Shown one piece after another: positions 19,787 through 28,104 of a DNA stretch of 64,000 nt. Made by a program: the position numbers and the translations under genes. This stretch comes from Hyphomonas polymorpha PS728 (GTDB taxonomy: Bacteria > Pseudomonadota > Alphaproteobacteria > Caulobacterales > Hyphomonadaceae): contig NZ_ARYM01000012.1 in the NCBI RefSeq assembly GCF_000685315.1, positions 62,001 through 126,000 of the forward strand, read 5' to 3'. Below the pieces are notes generated by a model. It saw only the letters and a list, made by a program, of their open reading frames with translations. It did not search any database and had not been told where the DNA came from. Numbering within the stretch: the stretch's first letter is position 1; each line of letters starts with the position of its first letter.

Positions 19787-20887
19787 ATGAAGCTGAACAA
19801 TCTGCAAGTGCTGCGGGCCATTGCCGCTTACATGGTGCTGCTCGCCCATATCGAGGATATCGAGGCCAAGCGGGGAATCGGCCACATTCTCGGCCGATGG
19901 ACCGATATCGGCGACTGGGGCGTCGATCTTTTCTTCGTCCTGTCGGGCTTCGTCATGGTGCTGGTGTCCCACCATACGCTGGGGGGCCTCCGGGATGCCG
20001 GAAAATTCCTCTGGTCGCGGGTCACGCGAATCTATCCCTTGTGGTGGCTCTGCCTGTCGGCGCTGGTGCCGATCTGGCTTTTCCGTCCGCAACTGGTCTA
20101 TGGCGGCACTCAGCAGGAGATCAGCCTGCTCAAGGATTACCTGCTGATTCCCAAATCCGAGAGCCCTTTGCTCCAGACCGGCTGGACGCTGATTCACGAG
20201 ATGTATTTCTACATCTTCTTCGCGGCGCTGCTGATGATCCCCCTGGGCGAACGCCGCCGCCTGCCGATCCTGATTCTCTGGGGCACGGTAGCCGTCAGCC
20301 TCGGCCTGATTCTCAATCCCTCCCGCGGCGAAGAACCGGTCCTGCGGCTTCTCACGCACCCTATGCTGCTGGAATTCCTGGCCGGGGCAGCCGCCGCCTT
20401 CCTCTGGCGGTCAACGAGAGGCGCCCTGGGTGTGCCGGCCCTGGCAGTGGGCGCCGCCGCCCTGATCATCGGCATGACCCTCTATGTGAACGGCGCGCTG
20501 GGCGCAGACTCCGGCGGCTTCATCACCCATGACCGCGCCCGGGTCATTCTCTTCCTGCCAAGCGCGGCGCTGCTGACCTATGGCGCCGCCTCCATCGAAC
20601 TGCGCCAGGACTGGAAATTGACCGGCCTGCCGGTAAGCATCGGGGACTGGTCCTACTCGCTCTATCTGACCCACATGCTGTCGGCCAACTTCTTCGGCCT
20701 GGTCTGGGGCAAGGTTGCCATGCCCGGCCTGCTGGACAATGCGATTGCCCTGCCCGCCATCATGCTGGGCTGCACGCTTGTCGCCTGGGCGAGTTTCACC
20801 CTGTTCGAACAGCCGGTGACCGGCCAGTCAAAGAAACTCGGCCAAAGGATATTCGGTCGATTGCGCCCCGCCGCAGCTCAGGTGTAG
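19787..20887 (+). CDS. Acyltransferase 3 family membrane protein (OafA/YrhL-like)
   Basis: A 366-residue integral membrane protein with about ten hydrophobic segments. The N-terminal LQVLRAIAAYMVLLAHI holds the catalytic-type histidine, and WGVDLFFVLSGFVM is the second family signature. Members O-acetylate or acylate envelope sugars. I use the ATG at 19787, with GGGGA upstream, instead of a GTG 12 bases earlier. No polysaccharide cluster is adjacent, so the substrate is unknown. It is divergent from nrdA. Confidence 0.88.
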   Translation: MKLNNLQVLRAIAAYMVLLAHIEDIEAKRGIGHILGRWTDIGDWGVDLFFVLSGFVMVLVSHHTLGGLRDAGKFLWSRVTRIYPLWWLCLSALVPIWLFRPQLVYGGTQQEISLLKDYLLIPKSESPLLQTGWTLIHEMYFYIFFAALLMIPLGERRRLPILILWGTVAVSLGLILNPSRGEEPVLRLLTHPMLLEFLAGAAAAFLWRSTRGALGVPALAVGAAALIIGMTLYVNGALGADSGGFITHDRARVILFLPSAALLTYGAASIELRQDWKLTGLPVSIGDWSYSLYLTHMLSANFFGLVWGKVAMPGLLDNAIALPAIMLGCTLVAWASFTLFEQPVTGQSKKLGQRIFGRLRPAAAQV

Positions 20888-20921
20888 CCTCAAGCCCACA
20901 CGACTTACCGGGGACGTACAC

Positions 20922-21305
20922 ATGAAATATCTGATCGCCGCTCTGGCGGGCCTTGCCGTTGCCATGCCCGCCCTCGCCCAGCTGACCGATGTTCATATCG
21001 CGCAGCAGACGCGGGCCAAAAATGCCTGCCCGGCGCTGGTGGCCCGGCATGATGCCGCCGTCACGGCGGGCAAGGTGAGCAGTTACTACGCGGAAGACTG
21101 CACCTGCCTCGCCGATTCCATCACCTGGGAAGGCTGGGACGAAATATACGAAGAGCCCACAGGCGAATTCATGTCGGAAGCCGACGCCATGCTGGTGGCT
21201 GACACGCTGTCTTCAGCCGCGACCATCGATGACGCCATGACGCTCATCTATGAATCGATCTCCCTGCCGGGCAGCGCCGTGCTCTCCAATTGCTTCGGCA
21301 AATAG
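20922..21305 (+). CDS. Small secreted protein, unknown function
   Basis: A 127-residue protein with a clean signal peptide (residues 1-19, ending MPALA). The mature part has four cysteines (NACPAL, EDCTCLAD, SNCFGK), which suggests two disulfides in the periplasm, and is acidic. I do not recognise a family. The gene overlaps the next one by 16 bases, so the two are likely co-expressed. Confidence 0.65.
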   Translation: MKYLIAALAGLAVAMPALAQLTDVHIAQQTRAKNACPALVARHDAAVTAGKVSSYYAEDCTCLADSITWEGWDEIYEEPTGEFMSEADAMLVADTLSSAATIDDAMTLIYESISLPGSAVLSNCFGK

Positions 21306-21931
21306 CCCCCGCGCTGGCCTGCCTGCTGGTTGCAAGCGCCGCGGGCGCCGAGATCCTTCCCTCTGCCTTGCCCCCGGTCCAGCCGGGCGACCTCCTGTTC
21401 AAGGGCGCCGGCACCGGCACGGGCACTCAGATCGCGGCCATCTGGTCTCAGGGCGACAAGCGCTGGGGCCATGTCGGCATCGCGGTGGCCAATCCCGATG
21501 GCAGTCTCTCGGTAATCCATGCCGATACCGGCGCGCCCCGGCAGACGGGCAAGGTGGTCCGCGTCAGCCTTGCCGCCTATCTCTCCGATGTCAGCGAGCT
21601 TGGCCTCTACCAGATCGATCTCACCGGCCCGGCGCGCGCCGCCTATCTCGCCTATGCCGAAGCCGCCGTGGGGCGCCCGTTCGACCGCGCCTTCTCGCTG
21701 GAGACCGATACGCGCCTTTATTGCACTGAGCTGGTCTGGCGGGCGATGTCCGAGGCGCTGGGCGAAGACGCCCTGCCGGCCAAGAGCACGCGGCTCGGCG
21801 CCGTCTATATATCCGTGTCGGATCTGGCGGAGCATCCCCTGCTGACGGAGACCGCCATGGTACGGGCGGTGGCGGCAGAGGAAGGGGGAAAGGGTGGAGA
21901 CAGGCAAACGACCCGAGCGGAAACTCGTTAG
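21290..21931 (+). CDS. Permuted papain-like (YiiX/NlpC-P60 type) hydrolase
   Basis: A 213-residue exported protein of the circularly permuted NlpC/P60-like group. The histidine is in WGHVGIAV (about residue 63) and the cysteine in YCTELVWRAM (about residue 145), the permuted order. Such proteins cleave amide bonds in cell-wall peptides or lipids. The reading starts at a TTG (21290) inside the end of the previous gene and gives a good signal peptide ending AAGA; no other start does this. The last 12 codons overlap, antisense, the SRP RNA gene at 21893-21990, and that tail is poor in recognisable structure. Confidence 0.72.
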   Translation: MLRQIAPALACLLVASAAGAEILPSALPPVQPGDLLFKGAGTGTGTQIAAIWSQGDKRWGHVGIAVANPDGSLSVIHADTGAPRQTGKVVRVSLAAYLSDVSELGLYQIDLTGPARAAYLAYAEAAVGRPFDRAFSLETDTRLYCTELVWRAMSEALGEDALPAKSTRLGAVYISVSDLAEHPLLTETAMVRAVAAEEGGKGGDRQTTRAETR

Positions 21932-21990
21932 GGCTGCTCGGTTCCCCGCCTGACCCGATTGGCGAGCGGCTCGTCCGCCGCCTGCCTCCG
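21893..21990 (-). ncRNA. ffs: Signal recognition particle RNA (4.5S type)
   Basis: Read on the minus strand, the apical domain of SRP RNA is visible: GGTCAGG (21955-21949), then CGG-GGAA-CCG forming a GNRA tetraloop on a three-pair stem (21948-21939), then AGCAGCCC (21938-21931). In E. coli the same place reads TCC-GGAA-GGA, so the stem pairs are kept by compensating changes. Outward, GGG/CCC, GCTC/CGAG with the larger side of the asymmetric loop on the 5' strand, and further pairs down to GGAGG/CTCC make a hairpin of about 98 bases. A promoter is placed to start at about 21989. The ends are approximate. Confidence 0.75.
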
Positions 21991-21995
21991 AGGGC

Positions 21996-22024
21996 TATAT
22001 GCGTGAGCAGCCCCCGAATCGCAA
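21996..22024 (-). promoter_or_regulatory. Promoter of the SRP RNA gene
   Basis: On the minus strand TTGCGA (22024-22019) and CATATA (22001-21996) are separated by 17 bases. Transcription would start about seven bases downstream, near 21989, which agrees with the folded 5' end of the RNA. Upstream, the small hairpin CATGCT-TTC-AGCATG at 22051-22065 has no obvious role. Confidence 0.5.
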
Positions 22025-22102
22025 GCCCGGATTGCCGCTGCGCTATCCTCCATGCTTTCAGCATGTTACGCCATGCGCACACGACTGACGGAGGGGTTTC
22101 CG

Positions 22103-24193
22103 ATGAAATTGCGCATACTGGCCGCAGCCAGCCTGGCGCTTGTGCTGGCGGTCACGCCGGCAATCGCCGACACGAAGAAAGACAAGACGCCGTCCAAACG
22201 CTTCACGGCGGAGCGCGTTTTCGACATGGAATACGCCACCGATCCGCAGATTTCGCCGGACGGGAAAACCATTGTCTATGTCCGCCGCGCGATGGACCGG
22301 CTGACCGACCGCGACATCGGCCAGCTCTGGAGCATCGACACGGCCACCGGCAACCACCGCCCGCTGATCGTCAGCCCCGAAGGCGCCTCCAGCCCCCGCT
22401 GGTCGCCCGATGGCTCGCGCCTCGTCTATTCCGCCAGCAATGGCGGCAAGCCGGAAATGCGCGTCTATTATCCCGATACCGGCCGCAGCCATCCGCTGGC
22501 CCAGTTCCTGCAGGCGCCGTCGCAGGCGGTCTGGTCACCGGACGGCAAGTTCATCGCCTTCTCGATGTTCGTACCCGGAGAAACGCCGAGCTTTGCCAAG
22601 GCGCCTGCAACGCCCGAAGGCGGCAAATGGAGCGATCCGGTCAAGGTGTTCGATCGCCTGCAGTTCCGCTTTGATGGGAGCGGCTATCTCAAATACGGCA
22701 CCACGCAGATCTTCGTGCTCCCGGTGGATGGCGGCACGCCGCGCCAGGTAAGCTTTGAGGAAACAGACATGGGCGGGCCGGCGTGGCTGGACAACACCAC
22801 CCTGCTGGTGTCCGGAAACCTCGCCGAAGACCACGAGCTCGACCCCATCGAGAGCGAGATCTACGCCATCAGCCTCGGCGATCTTTCCATCCGCCCTCTG
22901 ACAAACCGGGACGGGCCGGATTACGCCCCCGTTGTTTCGCCGGACGGCAAGACGATTGCCTATCGCGGCTATGACGACAAGGTACTGTCCTATCAGCAGG
23001 ACAATCTCTATCTGATGAATGCCGATGGCAGCGGCGCGCGCGAGATCGCCGCAGACTTTCCCGGCAGCGTGGACCAGACCGTGTGGGCGCCCGATGGCAA
23101 GAGCCTGCTGGTATTGTCCGAAGATCATGGCGTGCTGAGCCTCTTCCGCATCACCACAGGCGGGGCCGTGACCCGGCTGCTCACCGATATCGGGGGCACC
23201 TCCATTGGCCGCCCCTATGCCTCGGGCAGTTTCTCCGTCAGCGGAGGGAAAAAGCCGCTGATCGCCTATACCGCCGGCTTTGCCGAGCGCCCCTCCGAGA
23301 TTGCCTCCGCCGGCATCGATGGCAAGGACGCCAAGGTGCTCACCGCGCTGAACGACGATATCCTGCCCTATCTGGAAATGGCGCGCGTTGAAGAGATCAA
23401 GGTGCCCTCCAGCCATGACGGGCTGGAGATCGAAGCCTGGGTGGCCCTGCCGCCAGACTTCAAGGCCGATGGCAGCTTCCCGATGATCCTGGAAATCCAT
23501 GGCGGGCCCTTCGCGATGTATGGCCCCTATTTCGCCAGCGAGATCCAGCGCTATGCGGCCGAAGGCTATGTCACCGTCTGGTCAAACCCGCGCGGCTCGA
23601 CCGGCTATGGCGAGGACTTTGCCCACGCCATCGACCTGGCCTATCCCGGCTATGACTATGACGACCTGATGAGCGTGGTGGATGAACTCATCCGCCGCAA
23701 CTATGTCAGCAAGGACCGGTTGTTCGTGACCGGAGGATCGGGCGGCGGCATCCTCACCGCCTGGATCGTCACCAAGACCGACCGCTTTGCCGCCGCCGTG
23801 TCGGCCAAGCCGGTGATCAACTGGTACACGATGGCACTCGCTGCAGACATTGCCCAATATGTCCGCCGCCACTGGATACGCGCCGACCCATGGACCGATC
23901 CGGACGCCTTCCTCAAACGCTCGCCGATCAGCTTTGTGAACAAGGTGACGACGCCGACGATGATGCTGGTGGGCGAGGAAGATTTCCGCACCCCCGCCTG
24001 GGAGGCCGAACAGTTCTACACCGGCCTCAAGATGAACGGCGTGGAAACCGCCCTCATCCGCATTCCCGGCGCCCCCCACCACATCACCGGCCGCCCCAGC
24101 CGCCTCATCGCCCAGACGGACAATGTGATGGGCTGGTTCGCGAAGTTTGATCCGGTGAAGCAGGCGGAGAAGAAGGACGAGGCGGCAGAATAA
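22103..24193 (+). CDS. S9 family serine peptidase (acylaminoacyl-peptidase/prolyl oligopeptidase type)
   Basis: A 696-residue exported peptidase. The ATG at 22103 follows GGAGG and starts a signal peptide ending AIA. Residues 30-410 form a WD40-like beta-propeller with repeated SPDG signatures (QISPDGKTI, WSPDGSR, VSPDGKT). The alpha/beta-hydrolase domain has the nucleophile in TGGSGGG (Ser546), the aspartate in EEDFRTP (Asp627) and the histidine in GAPHHITG (His659 or 660). Likely a periplasmic oligopeptidase. A strong terminator follows at 24222. Confidence 0.92.
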   Translation: MKLRILAAASLALVLAVTPAIADTKKDKTPSKRFTAERVFDMEYATDPQISPDGKTIVYVRRAMDRLTDRDIGQLWSIDTATGNHRPLIVSPEGASSPRWSPDGSRLVYSASNGGKPEMRVYYPDTGRSHPLAQFLQAPSQAVWSPDGKFIAFSMFVPGETPSFAKAPATPEGGKWSDPVKVFDRLQFRFDGSGYLKYGTTQIFVLPVDGGTPRQVSFEETDMGGPAWLDNTTLLVSGNLAEDHELDPIESEIYAISLGDLSIRPLTNRDGPDYAPVVSPDGKTIAYRGYDDKVLSYQQDNLYLMNADGSGAREIAADFPGSVDQTVWAPDGKSLLVLSEDHGVLSLFRITTGGAVTRLLTDIGGTSIGRPYASGSFSVSGGKKPLIAYTAGFAERPSEIASAGIDGKDAKVLTALNDDILPYLEMARVEEIKVPSSHDGLEIEAWVALPPDFKADGSFPMILEIHGGPFAMYGPYFASEIQRYAAEGYVTVWSNPRGSTGYGEDFAHAIDLAYPGYDYDDLMSVVDELIRRNYVSKDRLFVTGGSGGGILTAWIVTKTDRFAAAVSAKPVINWYTMALAADIAQYVRRHWIRADPWTDPDAFLKRSPISFVNKVTTPTMMLVGEEDFRTPAWEAEQFYTGLKMNGVETALIRIPGAPHHITGRPSRLIAQTDNVMGWFAKFDPVKQAEKKDEAAE

Positions 24194-24221
24194 CCAGTCC
24201 TCCGTCCTCAGATGAAACAGG

Positions 24222-24252
24222 AAAGCCCCGGAGCCTGCTCCGGGGCTTTTTT
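24222..24252 (+). terminator. Rho-independent terminator after the S9 peptidase gene
   Basis: AAAGCCCCGGAG and CTCCGGGGCTTT form a 12-base stem with a CCTG loop followed by six or more T. Because both arms start or end with A/T runs, it probably serves the convergent minus-strand gene at 24272 too. Confidence 0.88.
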
Positions 24253-24271
24253 GTTGTCATTGTGAACCAGC

Positions 24272-25840
24272 TCAGCGCGCCGGCACATGCGCCGCGATGA
24301 GGTGCGGCCCCGGCTCGCTGAAGGCGCGCTGGAGGGCGGCGTCGAACTCTTCCGCCGTGGTGGCATTCACCGCAGGCACGCCCTGCGCCTCGGAAAGCTT
24401 CACCCAGTCGATCTCCGGGCGGCCGAGGCCGAGCAGGTCAGCGGCCACGCGGCCGGGATTGCCCGCGCCGGTGCGCGCCAGCTCGATATTCAGGATACGG
24501 TAGGAATTGTTGACGAACACGACATTGACCACGTCCACGCCTTCCCGCGCCATGCTCCACAGCGCCTGGTTGGTATACATGCCCGCGCCATCGCCCGTCA
24601 GGCAGAGCACCTTGCGGCCCTTCGCGCCGACCGCCGCGCCCAGCGCCAGCGGCATGCCCTGCCCGATGGCCCCGCCGGTCAGCATCATCCAGTCATGCGG
24701 CCGCGCCCGGCCCGTCATCAGGAAGCTCGGCAGGCCGTTGGAAACGCCATCATCGGAAACAAACGTGCCCTCCGGCATATGGCGGGCAATCGACGCGCCG
24801 ACCGTGGCCGCGTTCAGCGCGCCGGTGGGCGCGTCGGGAATTTCCAGCGTGGGCGCCGGGGCCGCTTCAGTGGCGCCAAGCGTATCGGCGAGGGCTTCGA
24901 GGATGGCCGCGCTGTCGCTTTCCGGCCCGCCGATCACCAGCGGCGTGCAGCCTTCGGGCACCAGCAGGCTCGGCTTGCCGGGATAGGCAAAGAACGCGAC
25001 CGGCACCTGCGTACCGGCCACCAGCATCAGGTCCGTGCCGTCAAGGTCTGCCATCGCGCCTTCGGCAAAATACTGCATCCGCTCGGGCGCGAAGATGCCG
25101 GCCCCGCGCACCTGCCGTGGGAAGAACGTATCCGTCAGCACACGGATGCCAGCCGCCTTCAGGCGCGCCGCATGGCCAAGGCCGGGCCCCGTCAGCGCGC
25201 TGCCGCTGATCAGGATCATCGGCCGCTTGGCGGCCTTCACGGCTTTGGCCGCCGCCTCCACCCGCGCCGCGTCCGGCGCGCGCAGGAAAGGTTGGGCGCG
25301 CGTCTTGCCGGGCTTGCCGCCTTCATTCCAGGCCGAATCTGCCGGCAGGATCAGAGAGACGGGGCCGGGCACCGGGCCAAAGCTCGCCGCCCAGGCCTCG
25401 GCTGCCAACTCGCCCGTGGCGGCCACGCTGTCAGCCGATTTGATCCAGACGGAGTTGGGCCCGGCCAGCCCCATGATATTGGAGGTCAGCGGCGCGTCAT
25501 AGCGCAGATGCGGCACGGCATGATCGCCGATCACATTGATCATCGGCGTCCAGGCGCGCTTGGCATTGTGGATGTTCGCCCCGCCATTGAGGAAGCCCGC
25601 GCCAAGATGCAGCAGCGTCATCGCCGGGCGGCCGGTAACGCGGGCATAGCCATCAGCCGCGCCCGTCGCCACGCCTTCGAACAGGCAGAGCACCGAGCGG
25701 ATGCGCGGCTCGCGGTCCAGCGCGGTGACGAGGTGCATCTCCGAAGTGCCGGGATTGGCGAAACAGGCAGTAACGCCATGATCTGCCAGTGTGGAAACAA
25801 GGGCCTCTGCGCCGGTCATGGCGGCGGACGTGTCGGACAT
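24272..25840 (-). CDS. Thiamine-diphosphate-dependent enzyme, acetolactate synthase/benzoylformate decarboxylase-like
   Basis: A 522-residue three-domain ThDP enzyme. The N-terminal domain begins GAEALVSTLADHGVTACFANPGTSE with the glutamate that activates the cofactor; the C-terminal domain has the cofactor-binding GDGAGMYTNQALWSMAREGVDVVNVVFVNN region (about 425-455, GDG...NN). The start is the ATG at 25840, which has AGGGGAGG upstream. It is often annotated as acetolactate synthase large subunit, but there is no small subunit gene beside it and the length is short for IlvB, so a decarboxylase or ligase of 2-oxo acids is equally possible. Confidence 0.8.
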   Translation of the reverse strand: MSDTSAAMTGAEALVSTLADHGVTACFANPGTSEMHLVTALDREPRIRSVLCLFEGVATGAADGYARVTGRPAMTLLHLGAGFLNGGANIHNAKRAWTPMINVIGDHAVPHLRYDAPLTSNIMGLAGPNSVWIKSADSVAATGELAAEAWAASFGPVPGPVSLILPADSAWNEGGKPGKTRAQPFLRAPDAARVEAAAKAVKAAKRPMILISGSALTGPGLGHAARLKAAGIRVLTDTFFPRQVRGAGIFAPERMQYFAEGAMADLDGTDLMLVAGTQVPVAFFAYPGKPSLLVPEGCTPLVIGGPESDSAAILEALADTLGATEAAPAPTLEIPDAPTGALNAATVGASIARHMPEGTFVSDDGVSNGLPSFLMTGRARPHDWMMLTGGAIGQGMPLALGAAVGAKGRKVLCLTGDGAGMYTNQALWSMAREGVDVVNVVFVNNSYRILNIELARTGAGNPGRVAADLLGLGRPEIDWVKLSEAQGVPAVNATTAEEFDAALQRAFSEPGPHLIAAHVPAR

Positions 25841-25904
25841 GGACGAACCTCCCCTAAATTTGCTGCTGGCGTTCCCTAGCGGGTTTTGACGCCAGCGCAA
25901 AACC

Positions 25905-25948
25905 AAAGCGGGCCGCAGACAATTAGAAAGCGGGCCGCAGACAATTAG
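25905..25948. repeat. Perfect tandem duplication of a 22-base unit
   Basis: AAAGCGGGCCGCAGACAATTAG occurs twice head-to-tail (25905-25926 and 25927-25948); the unit is described by its ends, AAAGCGGGCC and CAGACAATTAG. It lies about 65-108 bases upstream of the ThDP enzyme gene, in the 283-base gap 25841-26123, which otherwise shows only short hairpins such as GGAAGC/GCTTCC at 25949-25967 and no gene. Confidence 0.85.
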
Positions 25949-26123
25949 GAAGCAAGGGGAGCTTCCTGACTATCCGCGACCCGCCCATAAGCCAAAGGGG
26001 AATGGCTGAAGCTTCCGGTTACCCGGTCGCTCCGCGGGGCATGTTTAAGCACTTTGGATAAGGAATCGAGCCCTTAAGGGCAGGTTTCTACCCGGCAAGC
26101 GCCTTTTGCCACAGAATTTTCCG

Positions 26124-27992
26124 TCAAATCAGGAGTCTTGCCGCTGCAGGCGCGTCCGAATAGAGCAGGTCCAGCTGGTCCGCCCGCAACGCCTGGGTGC
26201 GCGACTGGTTGATATAGCCCTTCTCGGTGATTTCCCCCAGATCGGCGCGCGGCTCCTGGGGTTGCAGAAGGATGCGCGCAATCCGGGCCGCCGCATTAGG
26301 GTGGGCCTTGTTGTGCGCGGCAAGGCCGGCCCGCACGGCCTCCTGAACCTTGGGATGGGTGACCAGCTGATCGGCCGGCAGCGCCTCCCCCACCAGCCGC
26401 TGGCACCAGGCAAGATTGAGGAAGCCGAGGAGGCCGATCTCATCCTTGTTGAGCCCGCAGACCACAGCGTCCGACAGCGCCCCGCCACACGCCGCCACAG
26501 CCGCCACGCGCACCGCCCCGGCCGAAACCCAGGTGCCGCTGGCCAGCTTGAATTCCTCCACTGTGCGCCCGTCAAAGGCAAGGCCGCGCTCAGGCAGGGC
26601 CGGATCAACAAACTTCACCGCGTCGCCCAGCCGGTAATAGCCTTCTTCATCGAAGGCTTCTGCAGTCTTCTCCGGATTGCGGAAATAGCCGGGCGTAACG
26701 TTCACGCCCTTCACCCGCAGTTCCAGCTTTTCGCCCGTGGGCACCAGCTTGAACGTATTGCCCGGCAGAGGCAGGCCGATCAGCCCCATCTTGTCATTGG
26801 GCCAGTGAACGTTGGACGCCGTCGGCGAGGTTTCGGTGGCGCCATAGCCTGCCGAAAGCGAGATACGCTCCCCGGTCACGCGCACCGCCACTTCCTGAAT
26901 GCGCTCATAGATATCCTGCCCCATCGAGGCGCCGCCATACGCCATGGAGGTGAGGCGGGAGAAGAACACTTCGGCGAGCGCATCATCCTGTTCCAGCGCC
27001 GTGGCCAACGCCGCCCAGGCCTGCGGCACGGTGGTGTGCTGGGTGGTGGGAATTTCCTTCAGGTTACGGATCATCTCGGGAAGGCGCGCGGGCGTCGGCG
27101 CGCCCTGGCAGATATACAGCGTGCCGCCCCAGTCCAGCATGTTGTGCAGGATGGAATGGGTGCCATAGGTGTGGCTCCAGGGCAGGAAGTTCAGCATCAC
27201 CTGCGGCCCGCCGGTAATCTCGTCGAGGCGTTCCTCATTCCACACGGAGCGGATCATCTTGGCATTGGCCGCCACCATGCCATGGGTGTTGATCACCGCT
27301 TTGGGCTCACCGGTGGACCCCGACGTGAGCATGTATTTGGCAACCGTTTTGGGCGTCAGCCGGGCATATGCCTCGTCCACCGCTGGCCCCGCCTGCCCGG
27401 CAAAATCCTCCAGGCTGACAGCGCGGGGCACATCGGGCGCATTGCGCGAATAGATCACCAGCCGGCCGGTCAGGTCCAGGCTGTTCAGGGCGCGCTGATA
27501 TTCCTTCCCGTCCTCGACATAGATGAATTTCGGGCTGGTCAGCTGGTCGATATAGCCAAAGCGCAAGAGGTCCTGGCTCAGCGTGGCGTAAGCGGGCGTC
27601 ACCGGCACCACAGGGCTTGCCGCCCACATCGCGCCATACATCACCAGCGCATTGTCGATGGAATTCTTCGACAGGATCATCACCGGCGCGTCCTGGCCCG
27701 CCCCTTCGCTGAGGAAGGCCGCCGCAAGGCGCTTCACCGCAGCAAGACCATCGGCGTAGGTCATCCGGCGCCAGTCATTCGCGCCGGGATCTTCCGGCCA
27801 GCGTTCAGCCAGCCACACCTGGCCGGGGCGCTCAGCGCCCCATTTCACCAGCGGCGCCAGCATATGCGGCGGGTGCGCCTTCAGGGGGTGGCCGCTGTCG
27901 AGATAGATCGTGCCATCGGCGCGCCGGTCCACCTTCAATTTCAACGGCAGGTAAGGCACCTCGCGGAACGGAATGTGCGCAGTCTTGCTCAT
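26124..27992 (-). CDS. Feruloyl-CoA synthetase-like AMP-dependent acyl-CoA ligase
   Basis: A 622-residue ANL-superfamily ligase that activates a carboxylic acid via an acyl-adenylate to the CoA ester. The P-loop-like A3 motif is LTSGSTGEPKAV (about residues 212-223), A5 is AGYGATETSP, and A8 is YRLGDAVKFVD. The C-terminal segment DLGEITEKGYINQSR is the form found in feruloyl-CoA synthases and supplies the catalytic lysine. A hydratase/lyase and vanillin dehydrogenase, expected for ferulate use, are not next to it, so the acid may be different. Same strand as the ThDP gene 283 bases further on. Confidence 0.82.
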   Translation of the reverse strand: MSKTAHIPFREVPYLPLKLKVDRRADGTIYLDSGHPLKAHPPHMLAPLVKWGAERPGQVWLAERWPEDPGANDWRRMTYADGLAAVKRLAAAFLSEGAGQDAPVMILSKNSIDNALVMYGAMWAASPVVPVTPAYATLSQDLLRFGYIDQLTSPKFIYVEDGKEYQRALNSLDLTGRLVIYSRNAPDVPRAVSLEDFAGQAGPAVDEAYARLTPKTVAKYMLTSGSTGEPKAVINTHGMVAANAKMIRSVWNEERLDEITGGPQVMLNFLPWSHTYGTHSILHNMLDWGGTLYICQGAPTPARLPEMIRNLKEIPTTQHTTVPQAWAALATALEQDDALAEVFFSRLTSMAYGGASMGQDIYERIQEVAVRVTGERISLSAGYGATETSPTASNVHWPNDKMGLIGLPLPGNTFKLVPTGEKLELRVKGVNVTPGYFRNPEKTAEAFDEEGYYRLGDAVKFVDPALPERGLAFDGRTVEEFKLASGTWVSAGAVRVAAVAACGGALSDAVVCGLNKDEIGLLGFLNLAWCQRLVGEALPADQLVTHPKVQEAVRAGLAAHNKAHPNAAARIARILLQPQEPRADLGEITEKGYINQSRTQALRADQLDLLYSDAPAAARLLI

Positions 27993-28104
27993 GGGCGAAC
28001 GTCAACCTCCCCGTAGGACAGTCTGACGCCGCCCCGTTTCATGTTGTTTTGCGGCCTGATTGCTCGCCCAGCGCGCGGAAAAGGGCAAGCCCCCCGCCTG
28101 CGCC

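Noticed and set aside
19504-19821. 105-codon minus-strand frame in the nrdA/acyltransferase gap
   Set aside because: It covers the NrdR boxes and the start of the acyltransferase gene and shows no protein-like pattern.
21931-22013. Nine-base inverted repeat GGGCTGCTC/GAGCAGCCC as a long hairpin
   Set aside because: The left arm is part of the conserved SRP RNA block AGCAGCCC, and the SRP fold explains the region better than this long-range pairing.
25841-26123. Possible riboswitch upstream of the ThDP enzyme gene
   Set aside because: I found none of the conserved words of TPP, cobalamin, SAM or FMN riboswitches on either strand.
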